Assembly: GCA_028023455.1 (NCBI GenBank)
Contig: JAQFVV010000018.1
Location: 9,564,771 to 9,628,770 of the forward strand
Direction: 5' to 3'
Length of the DNA: 64,000 nt
Origin: Epiperipatus broadwayi
Lineage: Eukaryota; Onychophora; Udeonychophora; Euonychophora; Peripatidae
Positions within the stretch are counted from its first letter, which is position 1. Each line of letters begins with the position of its first letter. The position numbers and the translations under genes are program-made. The notes below the pieces were generated by a model that saw only the letters and a list, made by a program, of their open reading frames with translations, did no database searches and had not been told where the DNA came from. Shown in pieces: positions 10,597-22,429 of this stretch.

Positions 10597-12275
10597 CTTT
10601 AATTCGCGTGCCGGCAGTAGCAAAAGGTAGAACAAAAGACTCTAGGATGAATTAACTCTTATAGCTATGACTCAACTAAGCACACACATATATGGCTTAT
10701 GAGATAACTAATAATTGATAAACCAACCCAGAATTACAATACATAGTTACATAATTCACTTAAATAATCTAGAATTAATGATTTGAATGGATTGAAACAA
10801 ACTATAAAAAAATATGTTAAACAATATTATATTTTATATCTTTAATAAAATAAATCAATTATTAAGACAGCTATCCTCTATGCATTTGAATTCACCACAG
10901 GTGTTACAATTAGATGAGTAGGTGAGTTACAGAATCTCATCTTATGCTCTGAACAATTAAATCGGAACTTATTCCTTTAACAACTTGATTACATTATAAT
11001 CTACGATTTTAATTATACCTAATTAATGCTATGAGATGCCTATAAGGTTTATGAACAGTTAACTTGCAAGAGAGACAATTAATAATTACAACTACTCTAG
11101 GTACTTTGAAGCTAGCCTAAATTAGCTCTCTATACAGATTATTATTACATAACTAGATTGTGCATTCAAATCAAAATTGATTTTATTAATATTAATGGTG
11201 GAATGAACTGGAATCTGTTATACCAAAGTTTTTGATACTATTGTATTATATTAACCCAAATAAAATCATGTCTTGAATGTGGGTTTACTCATAAGATCTA
11301 TCAACTCAGTGATTGGTTTCTGTGGACTATATGACTTGCTATGATAAGAGAACATTTCATTCTGGAGATCTGATTAGCTTGAAACAAACAATCTGGACCC
11401 TCATGTTCCAGTTCTAGGGAAACCTATCAGAACGAGAATATGGAATGGCCTTAAACAAAATTCCATTTAGTACAATATATCTATATAGCAATGTGCATGT
11501 GCTTTATAAAGAACACATTAACCATGCTAATGATCAATTATTATTAAATCTAAAATGCACTAAATCTATAGCTTCTTTCCACTAAACCATTGAATACCAG
11601 TTCATAAGTTAGCATACCTGAACATGCTAAAAGGGGTTAATTAAGTGATCTAGCTTATAATTAATCCTTATATTTCCTACTATAATTCTAGGGAGGAATA
11701 AAGCATAACAAGAACTTACTTATTTAATTCAAATATCCTTTAAAATATCTCTCTTGCATTAATCAACTAGGTATTTTCTTAATAATGAGCAAACCTAATT
11801 AGTCAGCTAATACATAATAGCTATTTTATTATATATGATAGGTTTTCAGACTGGAGATTGTAGGTGTATGCTTAGATGTATATAAATTATTTATGGAGAG
11901 TTAATCATTTTTTGCATCCCTCCTCTACAGAATCTGAGTATCAATCTCCACTCTGAATAAGTCATAGCACAAATTCATAAAAAGAATAATAAATTTTAAA
12001 AAAAACATAATCACAGATAGAAATATATTTTATAATTTAAATTTAACAAGAGTTACATTATTAAGTTATTTTACTTTAAAGAGTTAGGCAAGTTTTACAA
12101 AGTACTTATTCTTAAATTATTTTAGGAAATTAGCTACAATTTAGCTTGATTACAGAATTTATTCAATAGAGAAAGTTTAAATGATATGTTTGTGCATGTT
12201 TGTATACAGCTAGCTTACAATTATTTAAGAAATTCATAATGAGAGTTTATTACAGAGCTCTGTGGATTATTTTAC
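10597..12275. other. Possible intron between the two exon candidates; otherwise unannotated
   Basis: About 1.7 kb, moderately AT-rich, with no long homopolymers and no recognisable repeat. If the flanking segments are exons this would be their intron. Nothing else can be supported. Confidence 0.3.
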
Positions 12276-12429
12276 CGATCTTCTCTGCTGAGGTGTCTTC
12301 TTTCCATGGCATTCAGCACTGCTATTCTTGGCTGATCTGGTTCATCTTTACTTTCCAGGCAGGCTTCTGGTTTGAACTTCTCCCCATTACTGCTGACTTG
12401 TCTCCCACAAGAGAAGGCGGGCATAGCTC
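12276..12429 (-). CDS. Candidate exon of an unknown minus-strand gene
   Basis: Reading the minus strand, TTTTAAC, a pyrimidine stretch and TTCTGTCAG at 12438-12430 make a good branch-point and acceptor. The segment ends at GATCG followed by GTAAAA (12275-12270), a plausible donor. The frame starting at ATG 12424 reads MPAFSCGRQVSSNGEKF, then a charged part with KDEPDQPR and ERRHLSRED. The peptide is hydrophilic and of normal amino-acid mix. If unspliced, the frame stops at once after the donor. No family is recognised. A minus-strand G run with a purine lead-in (about 12512-12499) lies upstream and could instead mark a retroelement polypurine tract. Confidence 0.33.
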
Positions 12430-12498
12430 CTGACAGAATTACAAGTTAAAATTATATAGAGGTTTTAATTCAAATCAGGGTTTTTTATAATAACCCCC

Positions 12499-12513
12499 CC
12501 CCTCTTGCAAGAG
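12499..12513 (-). repeat. Poly-C/poly-G run
   Basis: About ten C on the plus strand, followed by CTCTTGCAAGAG. On the minus strand this is GAG plus a G run. It resembles a retroviral-type polypurine tract but no LTR could be defined next to it. Confidence 0.5.
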
Positions 12514-12540
12514 TCCTGATTTGTTTACAAGTTGAGACAA

Positions 12541-13135
12541 ATTTTTAATCTTTATTTTACATGTATGTTATAAGCTTTACAAACCAAACTATTACTTGGT
12601 AATTGAGCAAAATAAGTACTTGAGAAAAATAGTATCAGTTATCTAGCTTTCTCTTTGTTATAAAACTAAATTTAATATCTTTTAAGTCTATTCTTGTTTT
12701 TTACAAATTTTAAAACCCAGATGTGGTCAGCTAATTTCCAAAAAATAAACTACAAAAACAGATTTTAGCTTAATAAACATTCTAATATATAAATGAGTCT
12801 GTCATCCTCTCATTATTCCAATATACCATTCTTCTGTATTTGCACCAATCAGTGTGTCCTCCCAATTTCTCTATGGTCCAGCTTATTATCAATTTCTCTA
12901 TCCGTAATTCTTTGTCTTCCATAATCCGTTTTACATATTTTCATTCCACCATTTGAACAAATAACTTATTTATGTCCGTAATTTCACTTCTGAAATATTT
13001 ATTTTTCTTTTACAATCATTTCAGAACTAACAAATAAATTTTTAAATATACTCTTTATTTACTAAGGTTAAATTATTTTTTTTATTATTTTGAACCTATG
13101 CCATTTAATACAGCACATTTAGAGAAATACACGTT
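12541..13135. other. AT-rich DNA, nothing recognised
   Basis: No frame, RNA gene or repeat could be supported. Confidence 0.5.
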
Positions 13136-13137
13136 CT

Positions 13138-13265
13138 TTGTGAAAATGTGTATTCATTTTTTAAGTCTCCATGTGTTTGGCCACTATAAATGCACCTCCC
13201 CCCTCCCGTTTTGGAAATATGTGTTCATTTTTAGTCACCATATTTGACTACTATAAATCAACTAG
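13138..13265 (+). repeat. Short diverged tandem duplication
   Basis: Two units of about 75 bp. Each has GAAAATGTGTATTCATTTTT-like sequence, then AGTC-CCAT, then GACTACTATAAAT or GCCACTATAAAT. The first ends in a C-rich patch (13196-13210). A third partial unit may follow. Confidence 0.6.
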
Positions 13266-13872
13266 TAATTTATGTTCATTTATATCAAGTGTTGTTAATT
13301 TTTGTACTTAGAAGTACTTCTTCATTTATTTTCTGTGTAATTATTTAATCGTTATTTTTTTTAAATTTCAGATCTCAAAGGTTTTATTATTTTATGTGTT
13401 TTTTTTTTTAATAATTTAGATTGCAATTCATACAATCGATGTCAAATATTTCATTATTATTCTTTCTAATTATAGATCATGATTTCTTTTATGAAGAAAA
13501 TTCTTTATTTGCTTAAATGTTGGTTTTCTTTGTGTTATGAAATTGCAAGTTTTTGGTTTGTTTGATCATTTTCTTGGTAGAACTGTTATTATTATATTTT
13601 ATTACTTTTTTTAATAGAACCATTGTTTTATACTTTATTTATTTTTTTGAGTCCATCTCTTCCCCTTTAATTACTATTTCAATAACAAAAATTTGCAGTT
13701 CATACTAAGAAGTAGCCATGATGATTGCACCATTTATATATCTTAGACTGTTAATATTAAAGCTATTTGAATTTAATTCATCTTTTTTTTTTCATAGAGA
13801 CATCATTGAAAAGTACTTCTGAATACAGAGCAAATAACATTAATGTACATTGTATTTCTTTCTTTTTTTAAT
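13266..13872. other. AT-rich DNA, nothing recognised
   Basis: T-rich on the plus strand; no supported feature. Confidence 0.5.
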
Positions 13873-14105
13873 TTTGATCTATTCCCCCCCCTCTCTTTCC
13901 TTCTCTCTTTCTATCCCTCCCTCTCTATCTCTTGCTCCCTCTCTATCTCTCACTCCCTCTCTCTCTCTATCTATCTCTCACTTCCTCTCTCCTCTGTCTC
14001 TTTTTCTCCTCCTCACTCTCTCCCTCTACCTCACCTCCTCTCTCTCTCTCTTCCTCTCACTCTGTTGCTCTCTCTCTCTCACTCTCCCCCTCACACACAA
14101 ACACA
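13873..14105 (+). repeat. CT-rich low-complexity tract ending in (CA)n
   Basis: About 230 bp of almost pure pyrimidines built from CTCT, CTCC and CTAT units, then CACACACAAACACA. It explains three overlapping open frames of Ser/Leu repeats in this stretch, none of which is a real gene. Purine/pyrimidine asymmetry of this length can adopt triplex DNA. Confidence 0.95.
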
Positions 14106-14404
14106 TTCACAATTCCAACCAACTTTAATTTTTGCCAAAATCAAGCATTTCACTCTTACAATTTCAGACTTATAATATGATAATCATTACAATTTTCAAA
14201 AAACCTTAAATGAGATTATATGTAAGAAGAATGATAAAGCAAAGTTTTTTATCTCAATAATGAAGAGGTGTTAGGAATCAGAAGTAGTAAAATCAGTATG
14301 ATATTTTTACCTTATCAGGAAATGATAATAGTTGAAAATGGCAATGATGATGATCTACATTGGAATTCATTAATTAAAAAATAATATATTTAGTTTTATA
14401 TTTT
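14106..14404. other. AT-rich spacer; possible LINE 3'-tail scrap
   Basis: At 14325-14365 the plus strand resembles the RTE tail at 19530-19565 (GATAATAGTTGA followed by GATGATGATCT). It may be a tiny 5'-truncated LINE copy. Evidence is weak. Confidence 0.3.
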
Positions 14405-14720
14405 GAAACTTCAGTCTCCTTCAAGGAACTCTCCATTTAAATCACTACATTTGTCCAAATGATTTTTCCACTGCTCAAAACAATTTTAAAAGCAATCATT
14501 ATTGATGCTTTTTAGTATTTCAGCTGTTTTTGTTTTACCACTTCAACATCAACAAAAGGTTTTCTTTTGAGAATTCTTTTCATCAAATGAAATAATAAAA
14601 ATCATGCAGGGATAAGATCAGGGAATCACATAATTTTTGTTCAAAACTTTTTTAACATTCGGTGTTATAAGGGAAAATGCACTAGCATAGTGGAAGAATT
14701 AATCACCTAATTGCCATAAA
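14405..14720 (-). pseudogene. Mariner-family transposase, C-terminal remnant
   Basis: Minus-strand translation across frames gives FEQWKNHLDKCSDLNGEFLE followed by GD, the characteristic C-terminus of mariner transposases (usual form W-x-x-C-I-x-x-x-G-x-Y-F-E-G-D). Upstream, DNAS-AF corresponds to the HDNA block around the second catalytic aspartate. Next comes a decayed counterpart of the CDFFLFP and KGRRF blocks. Stops and frameshifts interrupt it at least three times. The N-terminal DNA-binding half and terminal repeats were not found. It is a dead fragment with no nearby partner. Confidence 0.8.
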
Positions 14721-16384
14721 TTTGGATTTTTTTGTCTTTTTTTTTTTTTTACAAAATCATGACACAAACATTTTAAAACTTTCAAATATGAACTTGGTTG
14801 ACTATTTGACTGTGACATATAAATTCTAAATGCACAATTTATTTCATATCAAAGAAACATATGCATATCATTTTCACACTTGATTTCATTTATGTGCTTT
14901 GGGGGGGGGGGGGGAGGAAAAGTGGGAGTTTCTTATTGACTGGATTGCTGTTTTTGTTTTACTTATGGAAGCTTTCCTGTAGGTTGTTTGTAGAATATCA
15001 AAAAGAAACAAAACTTCATAGTGCACATTGAATCATGTGAATCAGCAGTCACAAAATTGTGAAAGATTGACCAACTCAAAAAAAAAAATTACAGGAGTCA
15101 AACGTAAACGTTCCCAACAACATCAGCTGGAATAATCCACTCAGAAGAATTTTATAAACATTCACCTACTGAGAGAAGTTGATTTCAGTTTTTGGAATAC
15201 CCCCCTCATATAATACAAGATTCATAAGTTTGAAGTTTAAATCCAAAGAAAAAATTAGAGACTTTTTATTAGGTAGCCGAGCATTTACTAAGCTAATTCA
15301 GGTTTTTTTTTAAAAAAAAAAAAATATCAGTTTCATAACCATACTAACTATCAAATAGTTAAAATTCTAAAACAATCTCAATTGGTTATGCAAATGATAA
15401 TGTTACAATCATAAAAATAAATTGTTATTGTAATATATGGTTTAGCCTTTACCACTAATAGACAAAACTCCAAGGACTTTGCCCATAATTTACTTTTATC
15501 TATATACCCTAAATATTAATATACTTAATGTTTGCAGCTACATTATAAAGACTCATTATTCCTCTATACTGTATAAGCATTTATTTGTAGTATAGCTATT
15601 ATTAGTTATCCCTATTAAGATTTCCAATTTAGATAACAGCAAAATATAATGGAATAATAAAAGCTATTACTCTAATTATGTAAGCCATACTTAATGCTAA
15701 TTTGTGTAATGGTATTTTATACTTATAATACTGATGATAAAACAATATTAATTTCAGAACAAAAAAATCCTATTATTGATTAGATATCTATGGTTCTTGT
15801 GATTAGAGATGGTCATCGAGGCTCCTATATTAATGTTGTGGGTAAAATAAATTTGACGCTTGGAAATAAATAAAAAAAACCTGCCTGAGAATGTAAGAGA
15901 AATTATTGAAAAATTTTAATGATTATACTGTGGCTGTTTTCTTCTCTGTAATGATGATAATTTTTTTCTGATTTATTCAGTTTCCAATTAATAAAATATA
16001 ATATCTTACGATAGTTTCTTTTTTTTTTTAACAATACCATTCCCAATCCATGATAGCTATTAACAGTCTACACCTAGAAGATTTTGTTAAAATCCAGGTA
16101 AGCTAATATAACTTTTTATAAGAAATTATTTTTAATAATTGCAAAGTTCTTTTCATGCTTATTGATCCATTCTGATACCAATTTATATTAAAATATGAAT
16201 CAGATTATTTTTGGCTATTTCTTTCAGGATGCCAGTCTAAGTAACAGTATAAAAGGCCTTTAATATATTGTATGGATATATAATTTTATAATTATATTGT
16301 ATCTCAATATAAACTTAAATTTAATTTTTTGTGTGACTTTTACTATTATTTCTTTATAAGGCAGAAATATGCTTAATTTCTAAT
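14721..16384. other. AT-rich DNA with a G13 run
   Basis: No supported gene. A run of about 13 G at 14900-14913 is followed by AGGAAAAGTGGGAG. Confidence 0.5.
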
Positions 16385-16494
16385 AAAATCATTAAGGTCA
16401 TTGTACCCGCCTTGCAAGCAAGTAGTTGGTTGCAGACGGGTGTGGGTTCGCGTCCCGGCCGATGCTATGACATATGAAAAAAAAAAATCATTAA
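16385..16494 (+). mobile_element. tRNA-derived SINE, copy 1 (5' truncated) with 11-bp target duplication
   Basis: AAAATCATTAA occurs at 16385-16395 and 16484-16494, flanking the insert as a target duplication. The insert has an anticodon-stem-like CTTGCAAGCAAG, a B box GGTTCGCGTCC at 16445-16455, the tail GATGCTATGACATATG, then an A run. The tail is shared with the minus-strand copies at 35631 and 37290. The A box is lost, so this copy is unlikely to be transcribed. LINE machinery normally mobilises such elements. Confidence 0.85.
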
Positions 16495-16780
16495 CAAACA
16501 TCTTGCTACATTATTTTATTCAATCTGCAGTTTACTCATATGTAGATTTTTTAAAATAAATACAAAAAATTGTTTTTAGAAATAGATTAGCTAGTATTGT
16601 TAATTTTATCAATTTACCTAATTAAATAACAATGTATTACTATTATGAAGACCGCTACAAATATCCCCCTTTCCCCGACTAATTAGCCACAAGTTTATCT
16701 CCTTTTGAGTTGTTTTAAAATATATAATATTTGTAAGAGTTATTTTTAACAACATACTCCAATTAATTTTATTAACTGAT
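16495..16780. other. AT-rich spacer
   Basis: Nothing recognised. Confidence 0.5.
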
Positions 16781-16848
16781 AGTCTCCTGGGTTCCGTTGG
16801 ACGCGTGGAGTTCTGTCATTCCTGAAATTCTATCCATGACACCAAATA
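16781..16848 (-). mobile_element. LTR-element 5' leader with tRNA-Leu-like primer site
   Basis: On the minus strand TGGTGTCATGGATAG starts three bases inside the LTR at 16849. Its first eight bases are complementary to TGACACCA, the 3' end of several leucine tRNAs. Only about 70 bp of interior remain before the sequence turns AT-rich, so the element is truncated. Confidence 0.5.
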
Positions 16849-17273
16849 TGTTGATGCACTCTCTTTTTTTATTATTATAGTAGAATACAGTTTAACTATA
16901 CATCCTAGATACAAGTTTGTTCGTATTTATTATAACGGGAGAATGAAAGAATTAAAATACAGTTATATTTTAAAAAACTTTTTTCTTTCCAAGATATTCA
17001 AATATCTGCTTATTATTTAGATATTTATTTCACTTCTGTACTTTTCAGTAGAAGTTTTCATTTTTCCAAAACAATTACAGTATATTATAAATATAAGCGC
17101 GTATTCACATATTACATCATTTCCTTAGAGAGGTTTCCTAAGTTCTCTTAATTCTGCTTCTAATTTTCTCAAAAAAAATTTAAACTATATTTTTAATATA
17201 AATTTTATTAAAGAAAAAATTAACATTATTCAATTATATAATCATCATCGTTAATTATAGCCTTATTTCAACA
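16849..17273 (-). mobile_element. Putative solo/truncated LTR (~425 bp)
   Basis: It begins TGTTGA next to the primer-like site and ends TCAACA at 17268-17273, giving a 6-bp terminal inverted repeat of the usual TG..CA form. No second copy exists in the window, so the right boundary is provisional. No coding sequence. Confidence 0.42.
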
Positions 17274-19189
17274 ATCTACTAAGATTAGAATTCCTTTTAT
17301 AAAAAATGTTTTATTCTTTGGAGGCAAAAAATGATATTAAACTCCACCGAACGGAAGGTTTTACTTCTGATCTTATCTAAAATTACAACCATCATATTTG
17401 TATGTCTTAAAGAATGATATTGCAATTGATCTAAATTTCCTAACTTTATAAATCGCATTCAGTGACATTTAGATAAAGCTCATCATGTAAACAAGTATAT
17501 AATCTGACTCCATCACAGATAAAAATACCTATAGATATTAAATAATTAAGAACTCTATAATATACTGAAATTGAATTGGTTTCATATCGATATGAGTACA
17601 TAAGTAAGTTTACTTAGATTGAAAACATATTTTTTTAGTTTGAACTGATAGTATGATAGCATAACAAAGATATAAATAATAGGTTCTAGAAAAAAGCTGC
17701 ATTAGAACTTAAAGGTCTAAGTACATTGGTTCAAAATCTAAAGCTCCTCACTGATGAAAACTGGAACTTGAAACTAATCTGAGAATATTGGATAGGACAG
17801 TACAGTATATAGATTTATTAAGTACTATTAACCAATATCTATTTTTATTTATTAAAGCTGTAGAGATGATGAAAAATTATGCCGCTGAACAACTATATAT
17901 CTGAAATCATAATAATGAATTTATGCAAAAACAGATATCACCTAACATATCTTTTTATACTTACCAAGATATCCACCTATCTATACAAAATTGACACACA
18001 TATATGCATAAAATGGTAATAAAATGACTCTAAATAGAGAAGTAGAAATCACAAAATGATTTATATACAAATGTCAATTTACTCAATTTCAGAACTTGTG
18101 CAGAAATTAAAATAAAACTATTGTATTTACAGCCGGTAAATAAATTATTCCTTAACTTTAATTAATGTTAAGAATTAAAATTATATTGCAAATTTTAAAT
18201 TCATTAATTTGAATAAATATAACAATATTAACATTTCCTTAACTTTTAATATTATGGATGTTTTGATGATTATTCTGAACATATAATTAAATTATTTATA
18301 ATCTTTGATTTGATTAAAATCTTGGATTTTTTTTTTTAAAAAACCTTTAACTTAAGATTAAATAGTCAAGATGCTTTTTTTTCTTTTTTTAGATAAAATT
18401 GTTCATTTTTCTGAACATATCTAAATTTATTTTCTAAATTAGCATCCCAAACATTACATTACAATACATTTCAGTTCTATACCATTTCCCCTGTATGTTT
18501 TAGTGTTGATTTCTATTCTCATATAAATTTTTGTCAAATAGGTTTATTCACTATGCATCTAGGTAGTTCTGTTTGCTAAACTTAATGATTTCTTTTTTTA
18601 TATTTGTATTAAAAACTATTGAATTAATATATGATTATCAAAAGAGAAAAAACAACAACTTTTAATCCTTTTATTTTTCTGAGATATATCTGCCTGAACA
18701 AATCCTACCAAATATTTTATAAATACCAATATATATTAAAACTTGAGAATTTGCAGTGTAAAGTACAGTTTTATTGTTAAGAAACTATATGCCACCAAAA
18801 TTATTGCAGTCTAAATCAAAATACTGATAATGTTTCTTAATGATCAACAATCAAGCCAACACGGACTCTTAGAATCCCAAGAAATAAATCATTTTTCTCC
18901 CGGAAGTTATAACTATACAACCATCTTATGTAAGTTAAGAAATTATCTTTTAAATATCTATCTAGTAATTAGGTTATTTATCAAAGGTGATCATTTATAA
19001 AGCAGTTCATTGTATATGTGCACACATTACAAAGAAACATATCACTGTCAATAACTTTCCAGGAATAAAATTTGATAAATCAAACTTCTTTACATAGGGA
19101 TTAAAAAACTTATATGGATTTTCAAACACAAATAAATTTAATCTTATGAGTAAAGAAGCTCAGCATAAATTGTTATAATATAATGATCA
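17274..19189. other. AT-rich DNA, nothing recognised
   Basis: About 1.9 kb without a supportable feature. Confidence 0.55.
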
Positions 19190-19432
19190 ATTAATATTAA
19201 ATCAGTGATGTTAAATGTGAAGATATTCTCATTCCAACCACAAGATAAAAACTTTGAGAAAATAAAAATAACCATCTTATTTTCAAACTAAATATATTTA
19301 TATAGGCCAATCTTATTGTCTTTGAATGAGAGTGTAAATATATTAAATTATTCACTTCATATGGTTGTTCTTTATCTTATGGGTGGAATGAGAGTATCCT
19401 CACATTTAACATCGCTGATTTAATATTATAAT
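19190..19432. repeat. Foldback/MITE-like element with ~65 bp arms
   Basis: The left arm has TTAATATTAAATCAGTGATG then TTAAATGTGAAGATA; the right arm (about 19366-19432) carries the complement, CATTTAACATCGCTGATTTA. The arms differ by a handful of substitutions. A clear target duplication was not seen. Confidence 0.7.
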
Positions 19433-19516
19433 TCAGTGCAAATGAAGAGGGATTATTATCTTCTAACTAAAAGTACAATCTGACACTGTATTAGTAAAAG
19501 TCATTAATCACTACAT

Positions 19517-19910
19517 TGTTCATCCTGCAGTGAACTGATAATAGTTGATGATGATGATCTTGTTTTACATTAATATGCAAATTTAATTAAACTTTTTCTA
19601 CCATTATTAAAAATAAATATGTATTCATTAGCTTTTGTAGATAATGATCTCATGATAAACCAATAACCTTCAATTACTGAACAAGTAATTAATCATTTCT
19701 CAACTGCATCCAGCATCACATGACTCTCATTTTGATGGTTCTATCATAAAAGTAAATAAAGTGACCTATTGCAAAAATTCTAATTATATTTCAGCTTTCA
19801 TTGATAAAGTATCTACTAAAAAAATATTGCCTTTACTTTTTTCAAAATTCTTTTATAATGTTTAGACGTTCATCTAGATATATCCTATACCACCAAAATT
19901 AACAAAACTT
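19517..19910 (+). repeat. 394-bp direct repeat, left copy
   Basis: Nearly identical (about 98 percent by eye) to 23345-23739. It opens with the last about 45 bp of the RTE LINE (TGTTCATCCTGCAGTG through GATGATGATCTTG), then about 350 bp of sequence with no frame, ending ACAAAACTT. The join to the inverted LINE is at 19910/19911. Confidence 0.9.
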
Positions 19911-22071
19911 CTCTCAATACCTGGATATGATCTACTGAATGAAAACCACTTTTAAATCCAGCTTGTTCTCTTGGTTGGTGGAAATCCAATGTTCTCTGTA
20001 GACGAGTTGTAATTATCTTGGTAAAAATTTTGTATGTAACTGATAAAAGGCTGATAGGTCTGTAATTTCTAATATCTTCTTTATCACCTTTTTTAAATAT
20101 TAATATTAATACTGCATTCTTCCAATCATCTGGCACATTTTTATCATTTAGGCATTTGTTATATAATGTTGCTAAAAAAATTTCTATTTTTTCACCTGCT
20201 TCTTTTAATATATCAATTATAATTCTACCATTGCCTGGAGTCTTTTCTTTCCTTATATATTTAATTGCATGTTTCACTTCTTCATTTAAAATTCTGGGCA
20301 ATTCAGAAGATGTAATAGATATAGGAGATATTTGTTCTTTATTACTATATAATTCTTGATTAAAGTCTTCTATCCATTTCATGATGTTATCTCTCTTTTT
20401 AGTAATAATTCCAGTTTTTTTTCTTATTGCAGATATAAATTTTCTACCAATACCAAAATGTTGTTTTACACTCTTGAGACTTTCATTCTCTTCTACTGCT
20501 TTCCTTGCTAGTTCACAGTTATACTTCCTTATATTATTTTCAACTCTTTTCCGCATCATTTTACAAAATTTGAGATATTCAATCCTTTTTAATGCATCAT
20601 TTTTGTATATCTTCATATTCCTTCTTTTTTTCATAAATTCTCTAGACTCAGTAGAAATGTTATTGGTCAAGTGCTGCTTTTTTCAACCAGCTATTTTTGT
20701 TGCAGTTTTTAAAAGTGTATCAGTTGTTTTCATATTAATTTCATTCAAATTTGAATCATGTTCAAAATCTACTAATGCTTGAAACCTATTTGTAAGTTCT
20801 AATTTAAATTCATTAGAATGTTTCTGAAAATTAGGAATATCAACTGTAAATATTGTTTTTCTTAATAATTTTTGTTTCTCTAGTTTTGCATTAACATGTA
20901 TTTCACATCTTACTAATCGATGATCACTTCCTCTGTTAAATTTATTAAGAACATTACAATCTTGAAATATGTATTTTCTGTTAGTCAAAATATAATCCAA
21001 TTCTGCTGTACCTTCATTTGGATGCTTCCATGTCCATTTCCTTTTAACATTTTTCTCAAAATAATAACTCATAATATAAAGTTTTCCTTTTCCTGCAAAC
21101 TCCACAAGTCTATGTCCTCTCTCATTTCTATTACCATAACCAAAATTACCTACAGCACTTTCATCTTTCATTTGTTTACCAATTCTAGCATCATAGTCTC
21201 CCATAACAATTTTAAAATGTTGTTGACTCTGATCAAAAGCCTTTTGTGCATCCATATAAAAATCTTCTACTACTTCATCACTTTGAGAACTTGTTGGGGC
21301 ATAAACCTGAATTATCTGCATTTGGTATCTGCTATTAAGTTATTTAACTAATCTTGCCACTCTGTCCAATACACCATCAATGTCCACAATGTTGTTCTTC
21401 CACTTTTTATTTATAATGAATCATACTCCACTTGTATTTCCAATATTTGTGCCTTTATAATACAGTACATGTTCACTTTTTAAAACAATTGTTTCTTCAC
21501 CTTTTCTTCTAACTTCACAAAGTCCAATAATGTCCCATTTAATATAAGACAGTTTTAGTTCTAACTTTTGCAATCTTCCTTCACTTGAAAGTGATCTGCA
21601 GTTATAAGTACCTAAATAAAAAAAAGTCATCATCAAATGGCAGCCTGTGTCCACAATCAGGGGATTCTTAGCACCCTCTGCCTTCGGCCACCAATTGCTG
21701 CCTCGGTTTGGTGACTTTACAGTCTCCTGGGAATAAGGGCCATGATTTATTTTTGTCTGTCATAATTGTATATATATATTGGAAAAATATTTATCATTTA
21801 CACAAGCATTCATTCTGCCTTATCAGGCAACTGAGAAGAAAGTCCATGGTGTTTCTTGATCTTAAACTCAGAGGTAAAAATCCAATAACCTTATCACGCT
21901 GGCTAATGCATGTTGGTGAGCAGCCCATCCATGTTTATATACTATATGAAAAATCACATAGTAATAACAACTGTAATGACAAGAACGTATGGAGTGGACA
22001 TTAAGAATTAGCCTTGCTCAGTTCCTTTAAGGCCTCCAAGAGGAATCAAAGGGTTTCCTTTGAATTAATAG
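19911..22071 (-). mobile_element. RTE/BovB-type LINE, copy 2: inverted 5' half (leader, EN, N-terminal RT)
   Basis: This is the best-preserved LINE piece in the window. On the minus strand it starts CTATTAATTC at 22071. The endonuclease segment 21654-21421 has GTYNCRSL and WDIIGLCEVRR (catalytic Glu region). 21321-20683 has VYAPT, GDYDARIG, ELDYIL and SDHRLV, the usual order of an apurinic-type endonuclease. The RT segment 20670-19885 has DWKNAVLILIFKKGD, NYRPISLL and REQAGF. A stop and a frame change split the endonuclease at about 21421-21321, and the EN and RT parts are in different frames near 20683. The frame runs on into the direct repeat for its last residues. It encodes no working protein. 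Its natural continuation is found in sense orientation at 22430. Confidence 0.92.
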
Positions 22072-22429
22072 GATGGCAATAAATTCCTGAGTGTAGACAA
22101 TTTCTTGCATTAAATCAAATCTTAATGATTAATCAAAGTAAATTATAGTTTATTAGTTGATATTGTGAAATTGGTAAATATTTAAGTGTCTCTGTTGGGT
22201 GATAGATATTAAAATTTGTCTATTTAGAAATTCATTTATAGATTCATTAAACCACCTAACTACTCACAAACATTATATTAGAAAATCTGTAGAGATTCTA
22301 ACCAGTAAATAAATTCAAGTATATTTATTATCTCCTTTAAGTTTGCCTTCTGTTTGATCACAACCCCATAAGTTAATAATTGTTGAAATCTACCGAAAAA
22401 TGCTATAATACATCATAATGACAATTCTA
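22072..22429. other. Spacer between inverted and sense LINE halves
   Basis: About 360 bp AT-rich sequence. It is not shared with the 5' flanks of LINE copies at 8300 or 61607, so it is probably not LINE leader. It may be former flanking DNA carried along in an inversion. Confidence 0.4.

Noticed and set aside
13843-14180. Three overlapping frames rich in Ser/Leu/Pro
   Set aside because: They are translations of a CT-rich low-complexity tract in all three frames, not genes.
20381-21351. Plus-strand frames of 133 and 143 codons
   Set aside because: They are shadows of the minus-strand LINE endonuclease and RT.
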